Shown in pieces: positions 7,845-15,766 of a DNA stretch of 19,615 nt. Each line of letters begins with the position of its first letter. The stretch's first letter is position 1. The translations under genes were made by a program, and so were the position numbers. The stretch covers positions 1 through 19,615 of the forward strand of contig CAZSMU010000068.1 of the NCBI GenBank assembly GCA_964607915.1, given 5' to 3'. The DNA comes from JADJPL01 sp964607915. GTDB lineage: Bacteria; Bacteroidota; Bacteroidia; Chitinophagales; Saprospiraceae. Below the pieces are notes generated by a model. It was not told the DNA's origin and did no database searches. It saw nothing but the letters and a program-made list of their open reading frames with translations.

Positions 7845-9233
7845 TTATCGAGGGCTTTTGTCCAGCCAGCCTCCGCTGAAACCTGCCTTTCTAAGACCTG
7901 CGATAATGTACGGATTTTTTTTCATAATATTCCAAACGAGCTCGCTTTGATGATTTTCGATTTGCAGGACGATAGGGCCTTGGTCAATGCCGATATAGTC
8001 GGGGTCAAACCAGCCTTTTTCTTTATCTTTTCCCCAGACGTAGGTGAGGTTGAACGCATCGCGGAAGCCGTACTCGTCCACCAGGTCGTGGTAATGGGTT
8101 TTCCACATGTATTTTAGGGCGGGGATGCAGATTTCCGGGGCAAAGGGGATGGAGCCAGCGGCTGCGGTGGGCGCGATGGTGCCGTCATCCACAACTTGTA
8201 TGGAGCAGGCGCCGCGGGCGGAATAGTCGCGGAACTGAATCGTTTTGCCGTTCACCTGGCGCTGTTCGTAAGCGGGGCCGTCGCAGGCGGTGAGTCCCCA
8301 CTGGTTTTTGGAATAGCCTTTAAAACCACCGGGGTTGGCGATACAATAGGCTCGGTTGGCATAGGTTGCACGGCGTGAATTTTCGAAGTAATCTATGCCT
8401 TTCGATTTCATGTAGGGGTCCTGGATGCCGCGGAAGTCTATGTACATTTGGCTGTACTGGTGTCCAAAGAGAGGATCGAAGTTGAGGTGTTCCTGGCCCT
8501 GGTAGGTAGCCCATTGGTAGGGCCTGCACCATTCCTGCCAGCTTTCCGCGGGGATGGGGTGGGTAGGGGAGCCCATGGCCATGATAAGGAGTACCATTGC
8601 TTCGTTATAGCCTACCCATTGCGCTTTGATGAAACCGGACTCGGGGTGCCAGCCCATGGACATGGTATTTTTCCCATCCATGGCCCAGTCCCACTCCACG
8701 CGGCGGAAGAGGAAATCGGCCAGTTCCCGGATTTCTTTTTCCACGGGGGTATCCTGGTCAAAATAGCTCATAGTGCTCAACACGCCGGCCATGAGCAGGC
8801 CGGTATCAATCGTGGACAGCTCTACGTTTTTAAAGCGCAGTGCTTTGTCGAGTGTCAAAAAATGGTAAAACAGACCTTTGTAGCCTGAAATACCGCTCGC
8901 ATCAGGACCCTGGGGCAGGGATTTGAGTACCCGCAGCGTGTTGAGTACGCGTTCAGCGGCCTGTGGGCGGGTGACGTAGCCATTTTCGGCACCGACAATA
9001 TAGGAGGTCAGCCCGAAGCCGGTGGCTGCAATACTGGAGAACGTCTTTGCCGGATAGCGGTCGAGCACCTGGAAGTTGACCGGGTCGGCCAGGTCCCAGA
9101 AGTAGCGAAAACTTCGCTTCTTCAGCTCGTGGAGGCTAAAAGGCACCGGCTTTTCGGCGGTATGAGGCCTGCTCGTCGGCGCAGCACACAGGGTAAATAC
9201 CGCGAGCAGCAGGCAGAGGCGTAATAGGTGCAT
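7845..9233 (-). CDS. GH144-type beta-1,2-glucanase without sorting tail ('glucoamylase' domain)
   Basis: A 462-residue secreted protein of one (alpha/alpha)6 domain, the Pfam 'Glycoamylase'/COG5368 family that contains GH144 beta-1,2-glucanases. Signal peptide about 1-20 (no convincing lipobox). Family landmarks are KRSFRYFWDLADPV (39-52), STIDTGLLMAG (140-150), GYNEAM (208-213), NRAYCIANPGGF (293-304), NQWGLTACDGP (310-320), DDGTIAPTAAAGSIPFAPE (349-367) and GIDQGPIVLQIEN (415-427). It has no T9SS tail, so it is probably periplasmic or cell-bound. Against its neighbour at 12992-15451, Ser140 and Asp143 stand where that enzyme has Asp426 and Glu429. Exo-acting, sophorose-releasing GH144 members are known (for example from Parabacteroides distasonis), and this smaller enzyme may be of that type; that is inference. 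A strong terminator lies between the preceding gene and its ATG, so it may have separate expression. Confidence 0.88.
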   Translation of the reverse strand: MHLLRLCLLLAVFTLCAAPTSRPHTAEKPVPFSLHELKKRSFRYFWDLADPVNFQVLDRYPAKTFSSIAATGFGLTSYIVGAENGYVTRPQAAERVLNTLRVLKSLPQGPDASGISGYKGLFYHFLTLDKALRFKNVELSTIDTGLLMAGVLSTMSYFDQDTPVEKEIRELADFLFRRVEWDWAMDGKNTMSMGWHPESGFIKAQWVGYNEAMVLLIMAMGSPTHPIPAESWQEWCRPYQWATYQGQEHLNFDPLFGHQYSQMYIDFRGIQDPYMKSKGIDYFENSRRATYANRAYCIANPGGFKGYSKNQWGLTACDGPAYEQRQVNGKTIQFRDYSARGACSIQVVDDGTIAPTAAAGSIPFAPEICIPALKYMWKTHYHDLVDEYGFRDAFNLTYVWGKDKEKGWFDPDYIGIDQGPIVLQIENHQSELVWNIMKKNPYIIAGLRKAGFSGGWLDKSPR

Positions 9234-9250
9234 AGTAGTACGGTAAGAAA

Positions 9251-9288
9251 GAAAAAAGGCCCGGGGGGTGGTATGCCAACCCCCCGGG
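9251..9288 (-). terminator. Intrinsic terminator inside the PUL
   Basis: On the minus strand a perfect 10-bp G/C-rich stem (9279-9288 with 9260-9269, CCCGGGGGGT and its complement), extended by two more pairs around a bulge and a short loop, is followed by CCTTTTTTCTTTCTT. This is a textbook rho-independent terminator. It lies after the stop of the seven-module gene (9299) and 18 bp before the ATG of the smaller GH144 gene (9233). It would end most transcripts coming from the promoter-proximal genes, so the downstream genes are read either at a lower level or from another promoter. Confidence 0.88.
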
Positions 9289-9298
9289 TATTAAAAGA

Positions 9299-12200
9299 TT
9301 ATTGCTTGATAAAGCGGGCATTGGCGCGCAGGACACCCTGGCGGTCATAGCCTGCGAGCAGGTACATACCGCGGTCCAGCCCGCTGAGCGGGATGGTAAT
9401 AGCGGCCTGGCCGGTAGCCACATAGGTTCCGACCCGCTGTCCTACTGCGTTGAAGATTTCATAGCGGAAGAGGCTGGCGGCATTGTCCACGGTCAGTTCA
9501 TCGCTGGCCGGGTTCGGATAGATAGCCAGGGCATCGAGCTGCAGGTTGTTGACCGGCGTAGCGGGCGAGCAGTTGGCATTGCCTATCGCGATATCGTCAA
9601 AGTAGTACTTCTTGGTCGTCGTCGGGGTGTTGTCGAAGTCCATGATGAGGGCCAGTACGGTGGCGATGGTGTTGTCGGCGAGCGGGATGCCGCTGAAGTC
9701 CCAGGTGAGGGTCTGCCACTCGTTTGGAGTGGTGTATTTCACTTTGGTATCGCCGGTATTCAGGCCGATGGCCGGGTTTTCGAGTTTGAACACCACCTCT
9801 GCGGCATGGTCCATGAGCACTTTCATGGTGATCTTCTTGTTGGTCTTCATGAATACCTGTGCGGGCAGTCCGTTGTTGAACATACCGGCGAAGATATTTC
9901 CGCCCGGATCTTCGACGAACTCGGCTACCTTGTTGGAGGTGTTGATACCCGATTTTTTCGGGTTGTCCACGACGATATCCACTTGTTTGCCGTCGAGTGC
10001 ACCGTTGGCGAAGTACTGCCACTTGCCGAGGTTATCGGCGGGGGTTTCGAAAGAGGAGATACACCCGGTGTAGGGCTCGCGGCGCCATTCGACATCGTCG
10101 ATATAATAGGTATCGCCTTCAGCAGATGCGTTGCCTGCATTGAAGAAGATGCCGAACTTGGAGTTTTTGGATCCGGCGGCGGCCTTGAAATCAATTTGGT
10201 ACTCGACCCATTTGTTCAAATCGGCTGCTTTGATGTCCACTTTGACCTCAAACGCTTTGGTTCCGCCTTCGAGTTTGAACAGTACCGGTACGGCTTTGGA
10301 GGCGTAGATCTTCACCGCGAGGGTATTGTAGCTGCTCAGGTCAATTTCCCTGCCCATATCCCAAAGGACGATAGACCATTCCTTGCCGGCCCCGGCGGGA
10401 TCGACGTATTTGGCCACTTTATCGTTGGCATTCGGGTTGATACCGCCCGGGAAGGGGTTGCGGAGTACTTCGAAGACGGGGTTATCGGTCAGCAGGATAG
10501 ATTTTGCGTTGCGCTGGCAGTCGAAGTCGTCTATGACATTGACGTTGGCCACGGTGCCTTCGCAGGGATCTACGGTAGCTTTCGTCTGGGTCAGGTTGTC
10601 GAAGTACCAGGTTGCCGTAGATTCCAGGTTCGGGTCGAAGACGATTTCCACGCGCTCGAAGTCCTTGATGGCCTTTACGTTATCGAAGTTGAACGAGACG
10701 TCAATCCACTTGCCGGTCTCGGCGATGGGGCGGTTGATTTCCTTGGGACCTTCCACTACGCTCACGAGCTTCATCGTGATGGATTTGGCTCCGGCGGGCG
10801 CCCAGACCTGCAGGTTGACCTGTGGGAAGGTAGCGAGGCTGAAGCTGCCGGGCAGGAGGGCTTTCAGGCCTCCCAATTTGGAGGTACCTTTGGTGTAGGA
10901 GCCCACTTTTGCGCTGGTATTGGCCCCTGTTTTATCGGGGTTGTTGATTCCTCCGTTGAACTTGCCGAAGACGGCCTCGGCACCCAGCGATTCCCAGGTC
11001 TGTTTGGGGGTGGGCTCAAAATCTTCGAGGGTCACGCTGCCCTGCGGTTCGAGGCGGATATCGTCGAGGTAGTACACGCTGTCCACGCCGGGCTGTTTGC
11101 CGGCGTTAAAGAAGAAGACCAGTTTCTTGTAGGTGTTAGCCGAAGCGCTGGTGAAATCTACGGAGTATTCGACCCATTTTTTGATTTCGGTGATTTGGCG
11201 GTCGATTTCCACGGGGGCGGAACCGTCTTCCACTTTGAATTTCAGCGTACCGGCTACGGGTGCCCAGACCTTGATTTTTACAATCGGACGGTCGCCGAGC
11301 GGGATGGGCTGTCCGTCGAAGTCGAGGACCATAGCGTGCCATTCGCCGGGGCGGTCGTAGTAGCGGCCTACCTTGGCGCTTTCGTTGGCGCTGGACTTGT
11401 CGGGGTTATCTACTACGGCGATATCGGCGAAGCCCGGGTTGGCGTAGGCGACGTTGCGCTGGCACTCGAAGTCGTCGAGGATGGTATTGTTGACGGCTAC
11501 GCCGCTGCAGGCACCGGAGGGTTCGATGACGATATTGTCAAAGAGATAGGTTCCCCCGCTGGTATCCACTCCCGGGTCGAAGAAGAACAGGATTTTGTTG
11601 AGGTCGTCGAAGTCCTTGGCGGCGCTGAAATTGAAGGTATATTCAATCCACTGGCCGGTGACGGCGATATTTTTCTTTTCTTCTATGCGCTTGGTGTTGT
11701 TGGCGTTTTCCAGTTTGAGGATAAAAGAGGTGGGCCGGTCGGATTTCACCATGACGCGGAACTGGTTGAAGGTCTGCATAGGTAGCGGGGAAGGGAGCTG
11801 TGCCAGGAACAGGCTGTAGCCAGAGCCCTGTTTTTTGGTATAAGCCCCTACTTTGCCACCGGCATTGATTTGGAGGTCGTTGCCGCCGGCGGGGTTGTCC
11901 ACTACGGAGAAGGCACCTTCGATTGGGTTCCAGGGAAGTTTTGCCCCGCCCTCAAAGTCTTCCAGGACGATAAATTTAGGGGCGGTGAGCAGGCGCATAT
12001 CGTCGAAGTAGTAGATATCGTTTGCCCCCGGCAGTACGCCGCCGTTGAAGAAGAGGACGAGTTTCTGGTACTTTTTACCGATTTGCGAGGTGAAGTCGGC
12101 TTCGATCTGCACCCATTTCATGGTATCGTTGACGTTGACCCAGACTTCGCTGCCGCCGCCGGTTCCTTCCAGTTTGACGAGGAGCCTGCCTTTTTTGGGA

Positions 12201-12967
12201 GCCCATAGCTTCATGCGAAACAAGCTGCGCTGGTCGAGGGGGATGTCTTCTCCGAAATCGACGACCATGGCGTGCCATTCGCTCAGGGTGTCGCGGTAAC
12301 GGCCTACTTTATTGGTGGTGTTGATACCCGATTTGTCGGGGTTATTGACCACAGTAAAGTCGTTGATACCTGGAATGGCGTACGATACGTTGCGCTGGCA
12401 CTCGAAATCGTCGAGGATGGTCGGGTCAAAAGCGATGCCGGAGCAGGCACCGGAGGGTTCGGCAACCAGGTTGTCGAACAGGTAGGTGTCGCTGCTGGCA
12501 TCCACGCCGGGGTCGAAAAAGATCAGGATCTTGTTCAGGTTGGTCCTTGCGGCGGCCGCGCTGAAGTTGAAGGTGTATTCGACCCACTGATCCGTGAGGG
12601 CGATGTTTCTCTTCTGCTCGATGCCGAAGCCAGGGCCTTCGAGCTTGAAGATGAAGGCGGTGGGGTTTTTGGCCCTCACCATGATGCGGAACTGGTTGTT
12701 GACGCTCAGGTTGAGCGGCTGTGGTAGTTCAGCCAGGAAGAGACTGTACGCAGCCCCGGCTTTTTTGGTGTAGGAACCCACCTTGCCGCCGCTATTGAGC
12801 TTGAGCGTGTCCCCTCCTGCGGGGTTGTCCACCACAGAGAACGTGCCTTCAGCGGCCGTCCAGGGAAGTTTTGCCCCCCCTTCAAAGTTTTCCAGTACGA
12901 CCTGGCTAAAGGCAAGTACCGGAAGGAGGGTCAAAATCAGGTTAGCAAGTAACAAACGATACTTCAT
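9299..12967 (-). CDS. Seven-module beta-sandwich (carbohydrate-binding-like) T9SS surface protein
   Basis: A 1222-residue exported protein: signal peptide about 1-21, seven modules of roughly 145-165 residues, and a T9SS type A sorting domain (about 1143-1222, starting LDALAIYPNPASDEL). Each module opens with a strand like VLEDFEGG or ILDDFECQRN, contains a DNPDKSG/DNPAGG...KVGxY element, and ends with YLFDN or YYFDD. Approximate limits are 23-172, 183-328, 333-484, 495-641, 645-795, 809-962 and 968-1129. They fall into two types: 1, 3 and 5 (A) and 2, 4 and 6 (B), with module 7 divergent. Modules 1+2 and 3+4 are clearly a duplicated pair. The pattern resembles galactose-binding-like beta-sandwiches such as CBM11/CBM4-like domains. 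No catalytic domain is visible. A surface glucan-binding or scaffold role is inferred from its place between two GH144 genes. The gap from the preceding gene is only 24 bp. Confidence 0.85.
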   Translation of the reverse strand: MKYRLLLANLILTLLPVLAFSQVVLENFEGGAKLPWTAAEGTFSVVDNPAGGDTLKLNSGGKVGSYTKKAGAAYSLFLAELPQPLNLSVNNQFRIMVRAKNPTAFIFKLEGPGFGIEQKRNIALTDQWVEYTFNFSAAAARTNLNKILIFFDPGVDASSDTYLFDNLVAEPSGACSGIAFDPTILDDFECQRNVSYAIPGINDFTVVNNPDKSGINTTNKVGRYRDTLSEWHAMVVDFGEDIPLDQRSLFRMKLWAPKKGRLLVKLEGTGGGSEVWVNVNDTMKWVQIEADFTSQIGKKYQKLVLFFNGGVLPGANDIYYFDDMRLLTAPKFIVLEDFEGGAKLPWNPIEGAFSVVDNPAGGNDLQINAGGKVGAYTKKQGSGYSLFLAQLPSPLPMQTFNQFRVMVKSDRPTSFILKLENANNTKRIEEKKNIAVTGQWIEYTFNFSAAKDFDDLNKILFFFDPGVDTSGGTYLFDNIVIEPSGACSGVAVNNTILDDFECQRNVAYANPGFADIAVVDNPDKSSANESAKVGRYYDRPGEWHAMVLDFDGQPIPLGDRPIVKIKVWAPVAGTLKFKVEDGSAPVEIDRQITEIKKWVEYSVDFTSASANTYKKLVFFFNAGKQPGVDSVYYLDDIRLEPQGSVTLEDFEPTPKQTWESLGAEAVFGKFNGGINNPDKTGANTSAKVGSYTKGTSKLGGLKALLPGSFSLATFPQVNLQVWAPAGAKSITMKLVSVVEGPKEINRPIAETGKWIDVSFNFDNVKAIKDFERVEIVFDPNLESTATWYFDNLTQTKATVDPCEGTVANVNVIDDFDCQRNAKSILLTDNPVFEVLRNPFPGGINPNANDKVAKYVDPAGAGKEWSIVLWDMGREIDLSSYNTLAVKIYASKAVPVLFKLEGGTKAFEVKVDIKAADLNKWVEYQIDFKAAAGSKNSKFGIFFNAGNASAEGDTYYIDDVEWRREPYTGCISSFETPADNLGKWQYFANGALDGKQVDIVVDNPKKSGINTSNKVAEFVEDPGGNIFAGMFNNGLPAQVFMKTNKKITMKVLMDHAAEVVFKLENPAIGLNTGDTKVKYTTPNEWQTLTWDFSGIPLADNTIATVLALIMDFDNTPTTTKKYYFDDIAIGNANCSPATPVNNLQLDALAIYPNPASDELTVDNAASLFRYEIFNAVGQRVGTYVATGQAAITIPLSGLDRGMYLLAGYDRQGVLRANARFIKQ
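9581..12901 (-). repeat. Seven tandem coding modules, about 440-490 bp each
   Basis: The coding repeats map to about 12901-12452, 12421-11984, 11971-11516, 11485-11045, 11035-10583, 10543-10082 and 10066-9581. The first and third units, and the second and fourth, remain recognisably similar in DNA as well as protein: for example the end of the A module encoding IEPSGACSG/AEPSGACSG followed by ILDDFECQRNV. This indicates duplication of a two-module block of roughly 930 bp, with the later units older and more diverged. Confidence 0.8.
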
Positions 12968-12991
12968 AGGTTTCGTTTTTGATGAAGGAAA

Positions 12992-15451
12992 TTATGGTTG
13001 AAGAATCAGTGTCAAGGAGTGCTGGCGTCCTTCGGCGCGAACCTGCAGCGCATACGCGCCGGACGGGATACCCGGGAATGCCAGGGATATCGAGTGCGAG
13101 CCTGCGGGGAAGGATTCGCTCCGGGGAGTCCAGGAATGGACGGGACGCCCCTGAAGGTCGAAGAGCCGGAGCTCCAGTTGCCCGGCGCTTTCGAGATAGA
13201 CCTGCAGGATGGCGCGCTCGCTGACGGGGTTGGGATACAGGCTGAGCGCGACGGGTGCGGGCTGCTCCCGGATGGGGGTAGCGGTGGGCGTGAAGCCGAT
13301 TTTGCCCAGTGCTTCCTGGATTTCGGGGTTCTTCATAAAGTTCTTCCACAGCAGGGAGCTGCGGTGGTTCTCTATCATCCCGATGATGGGCCCTTGGTCT
13401 ATGGCCAGATAACTGTCGGCATACCAGTTGAGCGATAGGTTGAAGGCATCGTAAAAGCCAAGAGGCCCCCAGAGGGATGCGCCGAGCTCCCGGTAGAAAT
13501 ATTTGAGGGCTGCCATGGATTCCTCCGGGGTGTAGGGCATGGAACTCAGTGCCCCGGTCGGGGCAACGGTGCCGTTGTCGCGGTTGCTTTGGGGTTCGTG
13601 GGCGAAATACCCGACCAGCGGGTCGTCGCTTGCGGTCAGACCCCAGCAATTGGCCCCATATCCGGCATGTTGCCGGGGGTTGGCGATGCAATAGGCGCGG
13701 TTGAGGAGCGACTGGTTCCGGTTTTGTTCGAAGTAATTGACGTAGGCGTCTTTTTTGCCGCGCGGGTCAAAGCCCATAAACGAATAGTGGGTAAAAAAAA
13801 GAGGACCGCCCAGGCTGGTGCCCAGAGGCAGGGTTATCCCAAAGTACTGGTTCCCGTTGCGGATGGCACCGTTGTTGGCCCAGCCAGTATGCCAGAGGGA
13901 TGCCGGGATAGGATAGGTGGGCGATGCAATCCCGAGAAGGTAGGCAATCATGGTCTCGTTCCAGCCTTTGAGTTGGAAATTCATGGCAAACTGGAAGTTG
14001 GGAGACCAATGCCAGTACAAGACATTTTGATTTTGTTGCCGGTGCCAGTTCCAGTCCACATCGCGCCATAGGGTCGTTATTTTGGCGCGCAGAAGCTCCT
14101 CTTCGGTGTTGTTGCGGTCGAAATAGGCGCGCACGGTCAGCAGCCCTTGGAACAGAAAAGCGGTTTCGACGAGGTCCCCGCCGTTGTCCTGCGTGCTGAA
14201 AGGGATGACGCTGCCGGTAGCGCCGTCCATCCAGTGGGGGTAAACCCCTTTGAAGCGGTTGGCCCTTTCGAGGAAGGCCACGATTTTGTGTAGGCGGGCC
14301 AGCCCTTGTTCGCGGGTGATCCAGCCGCGCTCCACGGCGACCAGAATGGCCATTGCCCCGAATCCGGACCCACCTGTCGTCACGACATTTGCAGAAGTGT
14401 TCCGCTCTCTCGACAAGCCGGAAACCGGGTGGGCAAAATCCCAAAAGTATCGGAAAGTATGGCGTTGTACCATGTCGAGCAACTGCTCGTCGTTCATGGG
14501 GGAGAGCGCGGCAGAGGCGGTAGGGGAGGGAGGTGACTCGGCACCTGATGCATTGACCGCAACCACGCGGTATTGAAAGCTCTGGGTGCCTGCTGTTTTG
14601 TGAAAATCTATGGCGACGGTATCGGCGCCGTTCAGATTTTTGAGGGGGGCAAAACTCGTGCCGTTATCCGCTGAGCGATAAATCCGCCAACTGGCGGGGG
14701 GAGTGGCTACAGAAGGCCAGCGCAGCTCTATGTGCCGGTCGTAGCCGGTGGCGGAGAGGGAGGCCGGGGGCGTCATGCCGCTGCCTTGGGAGCTGGCGCG
14801 AAACGTTTTCACTTCATCTACCAGCAAGGTGTGTTCCTGTCCGTCGGCGCTGGCCTGGCCAAAGATAATCGCTTTGATTTGGTTGAAAAGTATGGGCGTT
14901 TGCGAAGGGTCGTTGAAAAAAATGCGCAGCGGTACTTTGACCTGAGTCCAGGTACCGGGGGCCAGATCGCCGGCATAATCCGACAGGGGGTATTTGCGCG
15001 ACTTGGTGACGCCGGGGGCACCTTCCATGAATACGAACGGCCAGTGCGCCTTGAGCAGACCTTCCGGGGAGTATGCCCAGAAGGAAAGCGTATCTGTGGC
15101 GGTGATGTTTTGGAATGGCCACCCCGGGGCGATGACCAGTGCCGACCAGTCGCCGCCCGAGCGGGACACCCATTTGATGCGCAGGCTGTTGCTGCCAAAG
15201 TACGCCGTGCTCGAAGTAGGAATTTTATCCCCGCTGGGGCCTGTTTGCTCGATGGAACTGGGGGTGGTCTTAAAGGCCAGGCCGGTATCGTAATATCCGG
15301 GGTTGTTGCTGTCGCGGAAGAAGAACACTTCCTGGCCATTCAGGAAAAAGGGAGCGATTGCGGCTATGCACAGGAATCGTATCCTGTGCAGGACAGTGCG
15401 TTTGGCGAGATGCACATCTGTTGTATTCCTTCGAGGTAGAAGTGTTTTCAA
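12992..15451 (-). CDS. T9SS-secreted GH144-type endo-beta-1,2-glucanase with beta-sandwich and FN3 domains
   Basis: About 819 residues. In order: signal peptide ending near 40 (hydrophobic 26-37, then NGQ); a beta-sandwich binding-like domain (about 42-220, ending HTLLVDEVKTF); an FN3 domain (about 226-315); the GH144/'Glycoamylase' catalytic domain (about 322-722); and a T9SS sorting domain (about 737-819, LSLYPNPVSERAIL). Catalytic-domain landmarks are RHTFRYFWDFAHPVSG (330-345), GGDLVETAFLFQGLL (424-438), GWNET (496-500), NRAYCIANP (584-592), GTVAPTGALSSMPYTPEE (627-644) and AIDQGPIIGMIEN (683-695). The acidic DxxE at 426-429 matches the form in the endo-acting Chitinophaga pinensis GH144 enzyme as I recall it. 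No ATG exists near the start: the frame opens with TTG at 15449-15451, and GTG at 15413-15415 (residue 13) is an alternative giving a more normal signal peptide. It is first of the PUL structural genes and probably acts outside the cell. Confidence 0.88.
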   Translation of the reverse strand: MKTLLPRRNTTDVHLAKRTVLHRIRFLCIAAIAPFFLNGQEVFFFRDSNNPGYYDTGLAFKTTPSSIEQTGPSGDKIPTSSTAYFGSNSLRIKWVSRSGGDWSALVIAPGWPFQNITATDTLSFWAYSPEGLLKAHWPFVFMEGAPGVTKSRKYPLSDYAGDLAPGTWTQVKVPLRIFFNDPSQTPILFNQIKAIIFGQASADGQEHTLLVDEVKTFRASSQGSGMTPPASLSATGYDRHIELRWPSVATPPASWRIYRSADNGTSFAPLKNLNGADTVAIDFHKTAGTQSFQYRVVAVNASGAESPPSPTASAALSPMNDEQLLDMVQRHTFRYFWDFAHPVSGLSRERNTSANVVTTGGSGFGAMAILVAVERGWITREQGLARLHKIVAFLERANRFKGVYPHWMDGATGSVIPFSTQDNGGDLVETAFLFQGLLTVRAYFDRNNTEEELLRAKITTLWRDVDWNWHRQQNQNVLYWHWSPNFQFAMNFQLKGWNETMIAYLLGIASPTYPIPASLWHTGWANNGAIRNGNQYFGITLPLGTSLGGPLFFTHYSFMGFDPRGKKDAYVNYFEQNRNQSLLNRAYCIANPRQHAGYGANCWGLTASDDPLVGYFAHEPQSNRDNGTVAPTGALSSMPYTPEESMAALKYFYRELGASLWGPLGFYDAFNLSLNWYADSYLAIDQGPIIGMIENHRSSLLWKNFMKNPEIQEALGKIGFTPTATPIREQPAPVALSLYPNPVSERAILQVYLESAGQLELRLFDLQGRPVHSWTPRSESFPAGSHSISLAFPGIPSGAYALQVRAEGRQHSLTLILQP

Positions 15452-15532
15452 GGTATGGTATTTTGAAAAAAGACGTATTGCGAGAGGCCAGCGAGGCAGG
15501 AAAAAGAGTCGGTTTTCACCCTTTTACAGTGC

Positions 15533-15546
15533 TCCTCGCAACCAGT
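15533..15546 (-). repeat. Degenerate intergenic repeat core upstream of the GH144 gene
   Basis: The minus strand reads ACTGGTTGCGAGGA, differing from the core ACTTGTTGCGAGGG by G for T at position 4 and A for G at position 14, and is preceded by GG where other copies have TAG. It lies about 80 bp upstream of the TTG start of the first PUL structural gene, in the same orientation as that gene. The downstream half of the repeat is not recognisable. Confidence 0.45.
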
Positions 15547-15591
15547 CCATTGAAAATAAAATTTTACTAAAACATATATGATAAAAATTAA

Positions 15592-15620
15592 AAAGGGCAA
15601 TCGCGCTATGGAAAGGGCAA
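15592..15620. repeat. Paired 9-bp direct repeat, 20-bp period
   Basis: AAAGGGCAA occurs at 15592-15600 and again at 15612-15620, a spacing of 20 bp or about two turns of the helix. On the minus strand both read TTGCCCTTT. The pair lies about 140-170 bp upstream of the first structural gene of the PUL. Spacing of this kind is common in binding sites for dimeric regulators, so it is a candidate operator; no site is known for this regulator family that I could compare. Confidence 0.4.
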
Positions 15621-15727
15621 ACCATGCGGTTGGGCATATTTTTCCATGAACAATATTACTCAAAGGAAACGGGATATATGCAATTACCCACCTCATTACT
15701 ACTACGCCAATGACGAAAATCATTCTT

Positions 15728-15766
15728 ATAAAAAGTCTATTTATTTGCTTATAAATATCTTTTTAT
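15728..15766 (-). terminator. A/T-rich hairpin after the regulator gene, possible terminator
   Basis: Arms 15728-15735 and 15759-15766 (ATAAAAAG with CTTTTTAT) pair perfectly over 8 bp. After a small internal loop ATTTA and TAAAT add 5 bp around an 8-nt loop. The minus-strand end of the stem carries a T-run. It lies about 60-100 bp past the regulator stop codon. The stem has little G/C, so termination would be weak. Confidence 0.35.

Noticed and set aside
893..9233. Reading the locus as a starch or maltodextrin system because of the 'glucoamylase' domain name
   Set aside because: The domain family is named misleadingly; its characterised members are beta-1,2-glucanases, and no starch-type GH13, GH31 or GH97 gene accompanies SusC/SusD here.
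9302..11785. 827-codon open frame on the plus strand
   Set aside because: It is exactly antisense to the seven-module gene, which has a signal peptide, repeated domains and a sorting tail. The long antisense frame follows from codon bias in a repetitive gene and its translation shows no recognisable domain or sensible start.
15448..15723. 91-codon hydrophobic minus-strand frame in the non-coding region
   Set aside because: Its hydrophobic composition follows from A/T-rich DNA, it runs across the repeat remnant and into the first codons of the GH144 gene in another frame, and it has no recognisable motif. A small membrane protein cannot be fully excluded.
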